A stretch of DNA of 64,000 bases from Dugong dugon (lineage: Eukaryota > Chordata > Mammalia > Sirenia > Dugongidae): positions 68,498,941-68,562,940 of the forward strand of contig CM057467.1 in NCBI GenBank assembly GCA_030035585.1, given 5' to 3'. Under the pieces are notes generated by a model. The model ran no database searches and had not been told where the DNA came from. It saw only the letters and a program-made list of their open reading frames with translations. Position 1 is the stretch's first letter, and the number at the start of each line of letters is the position of its first letter. The position numbers and the translations under genes were made by a program. Below, piece after piece: positions 11,320 to 22,239 of the stretch.

Positions 11320-11846
11320 TAATTTGGTTTCAAGGCCTACCTCCAGTGTTACCTACTTTGTGACACTTCTTGATTTCCTCCTGATAGAGATTTGCATTCC
11401 CACATCCCCTGCCATACTGTGTTTTTAGATGATGTCTCTCTTCCAGTTACAGTGGCCACCTCAAGGCCGTAGATTTGTCCGTGAAACCATGTTTGCTTCT
11501 CTCTGACCCAGTGCTTTGCACGTAGGCACTCAAGTAGGAGATAAGGTAATCCACAGGAATCATCCCTGCACTCTGGTAGCTCACAGTTTTTCAAGGAAAG
11601 TAGATATCTGAATTTACTAAACATAATGGACAGTATTCTGCTATAATAGAAGTTGAAGAAAGTATAGGAAAATGGAATAGAGTGATTAATTCCCGTGGGA
11701 GAGAGGCAGTGTCAGAGAAAGCTACAGAGAAAATGATATTTGAACTAAGTTTTGAAGAATAAGTCGAAGCTTATCAAGAAGATGGGAAAAGAATATTTCA
11801 AGTCATGAGAGAACAGTTTAACTAAAGGCTATGGGCACATAAATGT
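11320..11846. mobile_element. two opposed L2 fragments
   Basis: At about 11320-11545 the text reads like plus-strand L2 ('ccagtgctttgcacgtaggc'). At about 11560-11846 it reads like reverse-strand L2 ('ctctggtagctcacagttttt', 'atttgaactaagttttgaag'). The 91-codon minus ORF across them is incidental. Confidence 0.5.
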
Positions 11847-11859
11847 TGAAGGAAAGCTA

Positions 11860-12073
11860 AAAAAAGACACCAAACCCGTTGCCATCAAATAGATTCCGAC
11901 TCACAGTGACCCTATAGGACAGAGTAGAACTGCCCCATAGGGTTTTCAAGGCTGTAAATCTTTACAGAAGCAGACTAGTACATCTTTCTCCCGCAGAGCA
12001 GCTGGTGGGTTCGAACCGCCAACCTTTTGGTTAGTAGCCGAGTACTTAAGCATTGTACCACCAGGGCTCCTCC
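11860..12073 (-). mobile_element. AfroSINE, long form, 13-bp target-site duplication
   Basis: A complete reverse-strand AfroSINE from 'caaacccgttgccatc' to 'ccaccagggctcc'. It keeps the central block (reverse complement of the 'gtctgcttctgtaaagattta' type). The 13-nt flank tgaaggaaagcta is perfectly repeated at 11847-11859 and 12074-12086, which fixes both edges. Confidence 0.97.
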
Positions 12074-12086
12074 TGAAGGAAAGCTA

Positions 12087-12480
12087 GAGGTCCTTATTTA
12101 CAGAGTAGAAGGTATATGAATGAGGAGAGATGAAGGATAAGGTTCAAGTGGCTCCTTTTGTTGCTCTCCATCTTCCATTACTTTTGCTCACCATGTTCCT
12201 TTTGCTTTGTCTTGAATAACTTCCCTCTCCCATTAATCCTTGGACTCAGTCATTCCACAAAGTTACAGAATACCTATTATGTACCTATGCCAAGGGAAAG
12301 AGGCAAAAAATGGGTTCATGGACAGCTCTGAATGGCATCATGGGAATGTTTGCCCCAAACTGAAAAACTAGGCAAGAGAGCAGTGTTTTACCCAGATACC
12401 TTTTTTTTTTTTTTCCCAAATACCTGTTGGATGGCCCAAATTCTTCCTAAGAGCTGAAACATTTTCTATCATAGCAGCTG
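12087..12480. other. weak L2-like text, otherwise unassigned
   Basis: Positions 12245-12350 ('cagaatacctattatgtacc') loosely resemble reverse-strand L2. A T-run lies at 12403-12414. Nothing else is recognised. Confidence 0.35.
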
Positions 12481-12548
12481 GATCTGCAGTTGAAGCAAAG
12501 AGTTCTCAAAGTCCCTGTACACTGAGAACTCTGCCCCAACTGCAGATC
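12481..12548. repeat. 68-nt imperfect hairpin
   Basis: The stem consists of gatctgcagttg (12481-12492) paired with caactgcagatc (12137-12148 plus offset 400, i.e. 12537-12548), and agagttctca (12499-12508) paired with tgagaactct (12523-12532). A 6/4-nt internal loop separates the two helices and the apical loop is 14 nt. No repeat family is recognised. It could be an old inverted repeat or a hairpin RNA precursor; nothing shows transcription. Confidence 0.6.
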
Positions 12549-13435
12549 TTGCTCATCCACCAGTCTATTAGCAACTTCTCGATTTCCGTCATGCCGCACT
12601 CAGGCTTTAGGGAGTGAGCAGTGCTGCCCCAGACTCATCTTTCTGGCCTCTCCTGCTGCTGCACCCAAGAATTTGCTTATACAACACAGAACTGAAGACT
12701 GAACTGTGTTAGCAGCCTGAAGCCCACTCCCATATTATGTCTGTGAAAATGGGGTTTCAGTATTTCTGAATCTCCATTGCTCCCTGTGTTGACCCTTCTT
12801 TGGAGGGAAACAGGAGCGTGTGGGAGCAGGGTTGTGTACAAATGAGGACGATGCCTCGTCTACCCCTTTCCTTTCCCAGATGGCCATTTAGGACAGGCTT
12901 TTCCTTTACTTCCCCTTCCTGCACCTACACATACCCTTCCTTCAAATTCAAGCTTAGCTACAAATAAGGAGACACTTCATATATGGAGTACGTGAAGAGA
13001 AACTGCCGTGTCAATAAGGGGACACAAAGTAGGAAGCATTTCAACAATATTTTAGTTATTATTCTCCATTATATTGAAGCCCAGACTAAAATGATCTAAG
13101 CTAGGACAAGTGTAGTTATACACTAGATTCCTCCTGCCAAACCACATTTTTACGTCAGAACAGTAAGAGAATTTGGAAAATTTGTACCAGGAAGATGTAG
13201 GGACATAGTCAGGGCTCCTAAGTGTTGTGCTTATGCATGTTGCTGATTTTCAGGAGTGATTCCTTGAGCTTCAGTTTTCCTTTCAGTAAAGTTGGGATGC
13301 GCTTCAATCTTCTGATTTGCAACTCTTACAAGTTTAATGTGTGCTCGGTAAACAAATGTGTGGATGATGTGCACGGAAACCAGCTTCCCATCCCATTGTT
13401 TCTAAAGGTTCCTAACACTAAATGTTTTCACAATA
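12549..13435. other. no recognisable feature
   Basis: Apparently unique non-coding sequence. The 87-codon frame at 13222-13485 has no domain and runs into the MER5-like repeat. Confidence 0.4.
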
Positions 13436-13560
13436 CCTGGGGAGCTTTAAAAAATACAAATGCCAGCCTTCTCTATTCTAAGTGAATCAGATCCTCTGAG
13501 GGATAGAGCCCAGGGATGTGTGTTTTTAGAAAGTTCTTCATGTGACTTTGTGTACCGCCT
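13436..13560 (+). mobile_element. MER5-type DNA transposon fragment
   Basis: The order 'cctggggagctttaaaaaat', 'gaatcagatcctctgaggg' and 'gggatgtgtgtttttagaaa' matches small nonautonomous hAT-Charlie elements of the MER5 group. An A-run follows at 13579-13596. Confidence 0.55.
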
Positions 13561-13599
13561 GATTATAAACCTCTGCCAAAAAAAAAAAAAAAAAAAGAC

Positions 13600-14029
13600 T
13601 AGAAATACAATATTGTGGTGTTCTATGAGCAAGTCTTTTTATGAGACTCTCTAAGGCTTCTAAGTTGAACTTGACCAAATTAGAAATCACTTGTTTACAG
13701 CTTCCCACTGTGGGATGTGTTGTAATAGCCTTGTCAAGCCTGGCTTCATTTATTCCCAAGCCCTTTATAAACCAAGGGGACAGATGCAAAGTCCCTCCTT
13801 ATTTGCATGAACTTCTCTATCAGTTCCCTATTAACTGGATTTGTGGTTGGTAAGCTTTTGAGCCAGATATGTGATGTGTTCTTTTTTGTTACTGCACATG
13901 ATGTGGTATCTCTGTACATTTGTCCTGAACTGATGAATTTTGTGGTCATGGATACAAAAAGATCTATATTATCTTGAAGTGAATAAAACAGTATCTTTTT
14001 ATCCTTGTATAAAACTATTATGCAACAAA
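13600..14029. other. no recognisable feature
   Basis: Unassigned sequence. The overlapping short frames on both strands here have no recognisable domain. Confidence 0.4.
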
Positions 14030-14105
14030 TATCTAAAATGTCTGCCATGAGCAAGGACCTGTGCTAGGCAATTTGAGGTATAAAGAAGAATCATACAAAA
14101 CTGCT
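14030..14105 (-). mobile_element. L2 LINE fragment
   Basis: It has the reverse-strand L2 motif 'gacctgtgctaggcaatttg' followed by 'ggtataaagaagaatcata'. Confidence 0.45.
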
Positions 14106-14154
14106 TATATGGGGGTAGGGATCAAAGGGACTTCCAGTTTATAGTGTCTCAATT

Positions 14155-14765
14155 CTTTTTTTTATAGCAACTTTATTAAGATGTAATTCACATACCGTAA
14201 TATTCACCCCTTCAAAGTGTACAGTTGTGTTTTTAGTATATTCACAAAGTATGCAACCATCACCACTAATTCCAGAAATTCTCACCCCAAAAAGAAAACC
14301 TGTATCCGTTAGTAATCACTTCCCATTCCCCCACCCCCTGTCAACCACTAATCCACTTTCTATCAATATGGGTTTGCCAGTTCTGGACATTTGATATAAA
14401 TGGAATGTATGCAATATGTGGCTTTTTGTATCTGCCGTCTTTCATTTAGCAGGCTGTTTTCAAGGTTCATTCATGTTTCTGGCATGAACCAGTACTTCAT
14501 CCCTGTTTACGGCCAAATAACATTCCGTTGTACGTATATGCCATATTTTGTTTATCCATTCGTGAGTTGATGACACTGGCTTATTTCCACTTTGAGGCTA
14601 TTATGAATAACAATGCCATAAACTTTTGTGTGCAAGTTTTTATGTGGACATGTATGTTTTCAGTTCTCTTAGATATAGTAGACCTAGGAAGACCTAGGAG
14701 TGAAGTTCTGGGTCATATGGTAACTCTGTGTTTAACTTTTTGAGGAACTAACAAACTGTCTGAAT
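14155..14765 (-). mobile_element. L1M fragment (ORF2 end and 3' UTR)
   Basis: The reverse-strand 3' UTR begins with 'ttatagcaactttattaaga' and 'caaccatcaccactaattcc'. It is followed by the classic antisense ORF2 end: 'tgtttatccattcgtgagt', 'ctattatgaataacaatgcc' and 'gggtcatatggtaactctgt'. This is an old, pan-mammalian L1M-type insertion. Confidence 0.8.
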
Positions 14766-14821
14766 TCTTTTTATAGGAAGAATATATTCATGTACTCATT
14801 GCATACTTATGACTCGATTTT

Positions 14822-15747
14822 TAATTTTTTTTTTTTTTTTTTGTACCTCAGGTGAAGGCTTACAGAACAAATAGTTTCTCATGAAACAGTAGTACACATG
14901 TTGTTTTATGACATTGGTTAACAACCCCACAACATGTCAACCCTCTAACTTCTCAACCTTTTTTTTTGGTGAAAATACACATAGCCAAAGATACACTATT
15001 TCAAAAATTTCTACACGCACAGTTCAGTGACATTGACTATGCTCTTCCAATTGTACTGTTATTCTCACTTAAGATGAAGGCTTACAGTACAAAATAGTTT
15101 CTCATTTAACAGTTACTACAAATGTTGCCCTATGACAATGGTTAACAATTTCACAACACATCAACAATATCCTTACTCAGCCTTGGGTTCCCTATCACCA
15201 CCTTCCTTGTCCCCTTCTGCCTTCTGGCCCTTGTCACTGGACTCCTGCACCTCGTTAGTCTCATTTGGTTTTACGGGGCTGTCCACTCCCAGGCTTAACA
15301 GTGAACCTCGGAGGTAACTTCACCACTGAGCTAAAAGGGTGTCTGGGGGCCACACTCTCGGGGCTTCTCCAGTCTCCTTTAGGTCAGTAAATCTGGTCTT
15401 TTTTTTTGTGAGTTAGAATTATGCTGTACATCCTTCTCCAGCTCTGTCCAGAACCCTCTGTTGTGATCCTGGTTAGAGCAGTCGGTGGTGGTAGCCGGGC
15501 ACCATCTAGCTGTACTGGACTCAGTCTGGTGGAGACCTTGGTAGCTGTGGACAATTAGTCCTTTGGACTAATCTTTTCCTTGTATACTGTTCTCTTCATT
15601 CTCCCTTGCTCCCGAAGGGATGAGACCAGTGGAGTATCTTAGATGGCCACTCACAGGCTTTTAAGACCTCAGACACTACTCATCAAGGTAGAATGAAGAG
15701 CATTGTCTTTTTAAGCTGTATTATGCTAGTTGAGCTAGATGTTCCTT
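14822..15747 (-). mobile_element. L1 3' UTR, double-tail subfamily
   Basis: A T-run (14825-14843, the poly-A tail) is followed by one L1 3' end (14844-14957), a T-rich middle module (14958-15065, 'gaaaatacacatagccaaag') and a second L1 3' end from 15066 ('atgaaggcttacagtacaaa'). The common 3' UTR follows to 15747, where the element is 5'-truncated. It is the same layout as 57774-58960 and, on the other strand, 10400-10885. Confidence 0.85.
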
Positions 15748-16199
15748 AAATTTCTTTTTTAAAAGTACAGGAAGTCTTACAGGGGATGCTAAGAAGAATA
15801 TATACCCAGTTCTGATTGTATTTTTTAGAATTTGCCAAGTTCTGTTTTGCCTTCAAACTTTTGATAAAGTCTAAGAATCAGTGTTAAGAATCAGTGCATA
15901 CAAGAGCTACTTCCCTTCTATCAGAGTTTCTAAAGGAAAAAAAATGGAAAAGGACATGGACTTGTTCATCATGTCAGTCTCAGATGTTTCCCCCAAAGTT
16001 GTCATCTTCCCTCTTCTGCTCCCAGAGCATGTTGATTAAAACTCTGTTCTGGCACTTCACACAGTCTGCCAAGAAGGTAGTAGTTCTCTCTCTCCTGCTA
16101 GAATATGAGAACCTGGAAAGGAGGAGGAGAACAGGTTTCTGGGAAAATAAAAGAAACTTGCTAACCAATATGGTTCCTGAATCTAAAGACAGCCTTGGA
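15748..16199. other. no recognisable feature
   Basis: Unassigned. The 116-codon plus-strand frame at 15894-16244 and the shadow frame on the minus strand have no recognisable domain, and the frame runs into a MIR. Confidence 0.4.
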
Positions 16200-16480
16200 C
16201 TGGAAGTGAGGAAGTCTAGATTCTTATTCTGGCTTTGCTATTAAATAAGCTATGTGCCTTTGGCCAATACACTACTTTTTGGTGACTCATCTCAAGACAC
16301 AGATAATACTGCCAGGCCGCAGGTTAGTTGGATACTATGTTAAGATCTTTACATGCATTAGCTCATTAAATCTAAACCAAACCTGAAATTAGATTCTCAT
16401 TTCAAGGTAGGAAAAGTGAGAAACTGACTGATTAAAGAAATTGCTCAAGGTCATGTTCTAGTAAATGAAGGCACTGAGAT
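16200..16480. mobile_element. two opposed MIR SINEs
   Basis: Position 16200-16325 is a plus-strand MIR core ('ctatgtgcctttggccaata'). Position 16345-16480 is a reverse-strand MIR ('tgcattagctcattaaatct', 'tgctcaaggtcatgttct'). Confidence 0.6.
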
Positions 16481-16662
16481 ATGTGGGAGATGGAGCATTT
16501 TTGCTTGAAGAAACAAGTTAAAGACACAGAAATGCAAAGAGGTGGGCAGTTTTTAAGGAACCATGTATATAATCTGGTATATAGCCCACTTGAAAGGGTG
16601 GTAGGAGACAAGAATAGAAAAGTTAGATTTAAGCCAGGTTGTAGAGATTTTTGAATGCCATA

Positions 16663-17116
16663 CAGTTGACCCTCCCATCCACGGTTCCGTATCTGCATAT
16701 TCAACCAACCACGGATGAAAAATATTCCGAGGAAAAAAAAATTCCAAAAAGTAAAACTTGAATTTGCCATATTCCGAGTACTACGCTGAACTCACACAAA
16801 TGAAATGATGTGTAGGCATATCCTCTGTATCCTCCCTCCGTTTCACAGATCCTTAGTCTCTCTCCAGCACTCTTTGAAGGTTGTTAGCCTCACCTCTTAT
16901 CCCCTAAACAATACAGTACTGTATAACAACTATTTACATAGCATTTACATTGTATTCATATTATCAGTAATCTAGAGACGATTTAAAGTATACAGGAGGA
17001 TTGTGTAAGTTACATGCAAATAGTACGACATTGTATATAAGGGACTTGGGCATCCTCAGATTTCTATATCTGGGGATTCCTGGAACCAGTCCCCCTCAGA
17101 TACCAAGGGATGACTG
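16663..17116 (+). mobile_element. MER2-like Tigger-family DNA transposon
   Basis: The ends are inverted: 'cagttgaccctcc' at the left and 'aagggatgactg' at the right. Flanking TA dinucleotides at 16661-16662 and 17117-17118 fit the TA target of Tc1/mariner elements. Inside, 'ttcaaccaaccacggatgaa', 'tatttacatagcatttacat' and 'aagggacttgggcatcc' match MER2. At 454 bp it is longer than I remember for typical MER2, so it may be a longer relative. There is no transposase. Confidence 0.85.
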
Positions 17117-17118
17117 TA

Positions 17119-17215
17119 CTTTATTTACACGTTATTCTGTAGCCTTTAGGGAGTCATTATTATCCCAGTTTTCAGATGAGGACTCAGAAATGTTATCATT
17201 CAGTGTTCATTGACT
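17119..17215 (-). mobile_element. MIR fragment (tentative)
   Basis: A reverse-strand MIR-like stretch, 'attattatcccagttttcag' followed by 'atgaggactcagaaatg'. Confidence 0.45.
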
Positions 17216-17284
17216 CTAGAATGGCATATATTTAAACATACACCATTTTTTATGTACCACTAAGAAGGAAAAATTGCAGCTAAA

Positions 17285-17331
17285 ATTGTTTTGAGTCAGA
17301 ATCAACTAAATGGCACACAACAACAATAAAG
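17285..17331 (+). mobile_element. AfroSINE 3' end fragment
   Basis: Only the 'tgagtcagaatcaactaaat' and 'ggcacacaacaacaat' end of the element is present, with the short AAC-repeat tail. Confidence 0.7.
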
Positions 17332-17924
17332 AGCCCTCTTAGACTTACTTGGACATTTATTTTTAGTCTGTCACTCACTTGCTTACACAAAAAGGAAAAT
17401 GTAAGTGAAACATACTGATAAGGGATTCCTAAAACTTCTTTGTATTGAACACCAACTTCTGAATCACTTTTTGACTCATTGTTTGTATTTTTATACCCAA
17501 TAACTGTCCTCTGTGCCATCAATAACATTTCTTAAAAGTGTTTCATCATTGTCTTCGAGATTTTCTTCCATCACTGGCACCTATGCTACAGATTTTAATG
17601 TTGTCACTTTCCTGATCTTACACACACAGAAAAAATCTCACAACTACTCAGACTTAAGTAAGTCTGAAGTCGTCTTTGTATTTGTTCTGTTTACTGACCT
17701 AGTCACACAACCAGGAATGACAACCAGGTACGCCCGTGTGCAGCCGAGGACAACTATGTCCTAAGTGCAGCTTGACTGACATTGTTGACAGTAAGAAACA
17801 GCCTGATTTTGATGTCAAAATTTAAGAAAAAAAATTTTTTTTAGTTAATGAAATATGGTAATTTGTTGAAGATCACAGAGTATTGGAACTAACAGGACCA
17901 GAATTCAGAAGTAAGGAATAAGGA
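17332..17924. other. no recognisable feature
   Basis: Unassigned. The 82-codon minus frame (17280-17528) and 83-codon plus frame (17513-17764) have no recognisable domain. An A/T-rich block lies at 17826-17842. Confidence 0.35.
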
Positions 17925-18320
17925 TCCTGGAGCCAGATTGCTTAGGTTCCAATCACAGCTCCTCCACATATAAGCTCTGTGACCTTGGGCAAGTTTTGTC
18001 ACTTTGAGTGTATTTCCTCATCTGTGAAATTGGAATAATAGTACCTTCCATATTGAGTTGTTGAGAAGTATAACTGCAAAGTGCTTAAAATAGTGCTTGG
18101 TACCTGTTAAGCACTCAATATACATTAGCTTCTGCTGTTAATAACATTATTTTGACAGAAGAAATCAACATCTATAGAGCACTTCAGTGTATCTTCAGTG
18201 CTTAATCTTCAGGCCTGTTTAATAGATGGGGAAACTTGAGACTCAGAGAGATCAGCTTCTTCACAGCCTTACAACTGATTAATGGCAGACTTAGAACTTG
18301 GGTCTTCGGTGTCATGGATC
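17925..18320. mobile_element. plus-strand MIR then reverse-strand MIR
   Basis: Positions 17925-18145 form a nearly full-length MIR: 'ctctgtgaccttgggcaag', 'ctcatctgtgaaattggaat', then 'taagcactcaatatacatt'. Positions 18150-18320 read as reverse-strand MIR ('tagatggggaaacttgagac'). Confidence 0.75.
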
Positions 18321-18765
18321 ATGCTTTGCAGTGCTAGCCTGTTGTCAGAGTGAATAGTTATCTTAGAGAAGATCCTCACCATTGCCCCTTGCCTTGCAGC
18401 CCTGAAAGCGTTATCCCTACTGGCTGCCAGATTTACATATTTACAGTTTAGATATGTACAGACTTCCTAGGGAGTCAGAATAATTCTGGCCCCAGTACTG
18501 TCTGTCAAACATTGGGCCTTCTTAAGGATCACTAAAGTGTTCTGAAACAAGGTTAATGCAGAGATATTTTTCATCTGATGTGTATTTCTGTTAATTTCAT
18601 ACCTGTGTCAGAGAAACTGGATTTGGCATTCCAGACAGACTTGGACCTGTGACCTGAAGAATGGGGCATATAAAGGCTTGTTCCCTGCCTGGGGAAGCCG
18701 TTATAGCTTGTTGCTTGTCAAGCATATCTAAAGACTTCTAACTTACTTGACTACATGCATGCCTA
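18321..18765. other. no recognisable feature
   Basis: Unassigned non-coding sequence. Confidence 0.4.
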
Positions 18766-18901
18766 AACCAAAAACCAAAACCCGTTGCCGTCGATTCAGT
18801 TCCGATTCATAACGACTCTATAGGACAGAGTAGAACTGTCCCATAGGTTTTCCAAGGAGCAGCTGGTGGATTCGAACTGCCAACCTTTTGGTTAGCAGCT
18901 G
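18766..18901 (-). mobile_element. AfroSINE, short form, head truncated
   Basis: A reverse-strand copy that runs from 'acccgttgccgtcgattcag' to 'ccttttggttagcagctg'. It lacks the central block and the first part of the tRNA-like head. No target-site duplication is obvious. Confidence 0.9.
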
Positions 18902-19556
18902 TAACCTATTTATTTGTATTTTTACTGTTCTTTCTCTAAGCAGAGAGAGAGGGAGGAAATCATGACAAAAGTCCCCGGAAAAGCAAGATACACAGAAGAG
19001 GCTCTTCTCTCCTGTTCCTTACCCTCAGGCTCAGCTCTTCCAAGAAGCTTTTCTAGAATAAGCTCACTCTTCATCCTTAGTTTTCTCTGCATTTTGGAGG
19101 CACGGGGTCTATCTTTCTCCATTTGTTTCATTTGGCTCTTCAGTGTCCCTTCTTTACCAGGATCCGTAGTCATTACACTATACTTCAATTGCCTGATACA
19201 GAGATAGAAGACACAGGCCAGCACATGACACCAGGGACCAACTGACTGTCTGCACTGAAACCTGAAAGGAGCCTTCCTCAGCAATAATAAATAATAGCTA
19301 AAATATTGGCACATGAGTCTAGAATACAGATTCAGTTTCCAAACCAAAGGAGTAGACATAGACAAGAAATAACAAGACAAAGTCAAGTTTGGAAACAAGG
19401 TTTTCCTGATCTGAGGTCCCACTGCGCATAGTATTTGTCTCCAAGCTGCATTCCTCAGCAGAATCTCTTGGAAGCCTAGATGTATCTTCTCTTTATAGCC
19501 AGATGCTTCTCTAGGGGCAAATGATTATATTTAGCCTGATTCGATGTCATGTGTGG
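18902..19556. other. unique-looking stretch with a 166-codon minus ORF
   Basis: No repeat was recognised. The minus-strand frame 19422-18922 is the longest open frame in the window outside L1 and simple repeats. Its C-terminal part is rich in K, E and R, its N-terminal part is hydrophobic. A candidate exon inside it is listed separately. Confidence 0.4.
19023..19192 (-). CDS. candidate host exon, unknown protein
   Basis: Read on the minus strand, a pyrimidine-rich stretch ends in 'ctctgtatcag' (AG at 19194-19193) and opens a 170-nt segment. The segment closes at 'gcctgagg' before a good donor GTAAGG (GT at 19022-19021). One frame is open throughout and reads QLKYSVMTTDPGKEG near the start and RMKSELILEKLLGRAEPEG near the end, a charged, coiled-coil-like composition. 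Only splice signals, open frame and lack of repeat sequence support it. I do not recognise the family. It could be an old pseudogene or chance. Confidence 0.3.
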
Positions 19557-20005
19557 TTATGGCTCCAAAACCTGAGCTTTGAAGTCAGACCTACCTGGTT
19601 TGAATCCTGGCTCTTTTACTGAATAGCTGTGTATCTTAGGCAAATTTACTTAAGCCTCACTTTCTGCATCTTCAAAATGGGGGTGAAAATAATACATATC
19701 ACAGGACTGATGTATTAAGAAATTATATAGTGTAAGGTGAATATAAGGAGCTCTCGTAGCGTATTGGTCAAGTGCTCACCTGCTAACGAAAACGTGAGCA
19801 GTTCGAACCCACCAAAGGCTCCATGGGAGAAAGATATGTCAGTCTGCTTCCGTAAAGATTTACAGCCTAGGAAACCTTTTGGGGCAGTTCTACTCTGTTC
19901 TGTAGGATCACTGAGAGTCAAAATCTACTCGATGGCACCTAACAACAAAATGAATGTAAGGCACTTAGCTCAGGCCTTGACATGTAGTAAGCAATCAAAT
20001 AAACT
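19557..20005 (+). mobile_element. MIR SINE split by an AfroSINE
   Basis: The MIR head and core (19557-19737; 'gaagtcagacctacctggtt', 'gaatagctgtgtatcttagg') and its 3' end (19951-20005; 'ggcacttagctcaggccttg') are separated by the AfroSINE at 19749-19950. Confidence 0.75.
19749..19950 (+). mobile_element. AfroSINE, long form, AAC tail
   Basis: A long-form copy including 'gtctgcttccgtaaagattt', ending 'ggcacctaacaacaaa'. An 11-nt target-site duplication, tgaatataagg (19738-19748) and tgaatgtaagg (19951-19961), has one mismatch. The A box and B box are degraded. Confidence 0.93.
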
Positions 20006-20084
20006 GCTTGGTATGGCTTGTACTACTTCTCAGATCCAATCTCATATCACATTCCCCGCTTGTTCACTACTATTCAGCCACAGT

Positions 20085-20850
20085 ACCCCCCTTTTCTGTT
20101 CTTTTCAAGAGCCAAGATTTTCCCCACTTTGGGGCCTTTGCACTTGCTTTTCCCTCTGCCTAGAATAGCTCACCTTCCCCCACTCCCTTTCACACGTCTG
20201 GCTCCTTTTCATCCTTCTGGTGTCAGCTACTATCTTCCAGCAGCATAGCAAAGTGGATAGGGTAGGGACTGAAGTCAAACTTCCTGGACTCAAAACCTGG
20301 CTCAACCACTTGCTGGCTCTGTAACCTTAGGCAGGTTACTTCTCTGTATCCTAGTTTCTTCAACTATGCAGTAGAGTAATAATACCTATCTCATTAGGCT
20401 GTTGTGAGGATTAAATGAATTAATATGTGTAAAGAATTTAGAATGGTGCTTGGCATGTAGTAAAGCTCCATAGATGTGTTTGCTGCTATAATAAAATGTT
20501 ATTACCTCAGAGAGACCTTCCTTGACTAGTTTATCTTGAGTGACCTCTAATCCCATGTAATTGTTTTTTGTGATTACTGGCATATTTGAGTATATTTCTA
20601 CGATCTTATTTCATGCTATTTATCCTACTTTCTATGCTTCCCTTCTCTGTTCTTCTCTTCTATTCGATTCATCTGGTTTTATTCATTTCCCTTTTATCTT
20701 CCTCCTGTGATTAAAATTCACACATTTTATTTCTATTATTGTAATAGTTTGTCTTACATTTTTTTTACGTGAATTCCTTGCTTGATGTCTAAAGTAAAAC
20801 AGTATCTCTCTCGTTCTTAGAATTCAAGACCCTTAAGAAATTTCTTCTTT
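20085..20850 (+). mobile_element. L2 LINE split by a MIR
   Basis: L2 text at 20085-20238 ('gcctttgcacttgcttttcc') resumes at about 20495 ('agagagaccttccttgacta') and fades near 20850. Between them, about 20240-20485, is a plus-strand MIR with a full core ('ctctgtaaccttaggcaggt', 'gttgtgaggattaaatgaat', 'gtgcttggcatgtagtaaag'). The MIR therefore inserted into an older L2. Confidence 0.7.
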
Positions 20851-21354
20851 AATTCAGCTAATTCCCTTCAGCCTTATGTTTACTATGGTAACTTGTTTTA
20901 TCACCCCCAAATTAGTTATCATTACTATTTTACACTGTCAGTGCTTTAGATACCCACATGTTCACCTTTTTTTTTTCCCCCACCAAAGAAGATAATACAT
21001 GTTAGTTGAATAGCTACATGACCATAGTAATGGAGGATAAGAGAACAATCCAAGAATGAAGTATGTCTTAGCAAAGCATCTATAATAAATGCCGATAATG
21101 ACGACTCAAGCATCATAAAGTATATCTGATTGTTGCTGGGTATTTAAAAGCTGTCTCATATCTGATCATATTAAATTAATTCAGTAGACAATTATGCCTC
21201 CACTGTATTTACAGCCTTGATAAAATATATCATTGATGCAACAGAAGAAAAGAAAATCCTTTGAAGAACATCCAGAGAAGGCACTTGAAGAAGCCTGTAC
21301 TTCATACACAAATAATAAAATCTGGTACTTATTCATAAAAAAATACTTAGGGGG
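20851..21354. other. no recognisable feature
   Basis: Unassigned AT-rich sequence with a T-run at 20968-20976. Confidence 0.4.
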
Positions 21355-21512
21355 CATTGAATTTATTTTAATGGTGGTGGAATGACTTGAAAACGAGTAG
21401 TGAGAATGGTTGCACAACTTGAAGAATGTGATCAGTAGTACTGAATTGTACAGGTGGGGTTGTTGAATTGGCATATGTTTTGCTATGTATATTTTCACCA
21501 CAATAAAATAAA
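21355..21512 (+). mobile_element. L1-type 3' end fragment
   Basis: It contains 'gtggtggaatgacttgaaa', 'gaatggttgcacaacttgaa', 'tactgaattgtacaggtggg' and 'tgctatgtatattttcacca' before an AATAAAATAAA tail. It is homologous to the middle module of the double-tail L1s (10560-10757) and to the element at 46605-47034. Confidence 0.65.
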
Positions 21513-21514
21513 AG

Positions 21515-22220
21515 AAAAATAGTAAGCACCTACTTCGTATGAAACCGTGTCTTAACACTCTGGGGTAAAACCGAACAAAAGAGACAAGGTACCTGACAGT
21601 GGTGCTTATATTGAGCAGGGGGTGGTGCGGGGTGGTCAAGGACAGGATGAAGGGGAGGCAGAAGCTAAACCAATTAACAAGATTTATTCAACAAATATTT
21701 ACTGAGCACTCACTAAGTATGAGTTACTGTTCTAGACGCTAGAAATACACCAGAGAATGAAAACAAAAATCTCTGCCTTCATGGAGCTTACAGTCGAATG
21801 GGGGAAAGATCAACAATGAAAACATGGGACACTGTGGAGAAAAATTAAAACATGGAATGAGAGTAGGACATGTATAAGTATGAGGTACAATTTTAATTAA
21901 AATAGGGAGGTCCTACCTGAGAAATTGACTTTTGAGCAAAAATTGAAAGAGGATGAGGAAGAAGCCATGCAGTTGTCTGGATCATGAATTCCAGGAAGAA
22001 GCAACTGCTAGGACAAAGGCTCTGAGTTAGAAGAGCATTTGAAAAGTCCCAGGAACAGCAAGAAATCCTTTGTGGCTTCAATGGAGTGAGTAAGGGGGAG
22101 CGTGGTAGGAGATGAGGTCAGAGAGGAAAATGGGGAATGAAAATTGGGCTATTGTGAGGTATTTCATATTATCTGGGTGAGGTAAGAGTGAAATAAGCAT
22201 TATGAAGGAATTACGTGGTT
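21515..22220 (-). mobile_element. L2 LINE fragments
   Basis: Two reverse-strand L2 segments. The one from about 21683 is long and clear: 'caacaaatatttactgagca', 'ccttcatggagcttacagtc', then 'gaggaagaagccatgcag' and 'aggacaaaggctctgagtt'. The one at 21515-21660 ('aagcacctacttcgtatgaa') is weaker. Confidence 0.65.
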
Positions 22221-22239
22221 AGGTGATTTAATAAAATAT

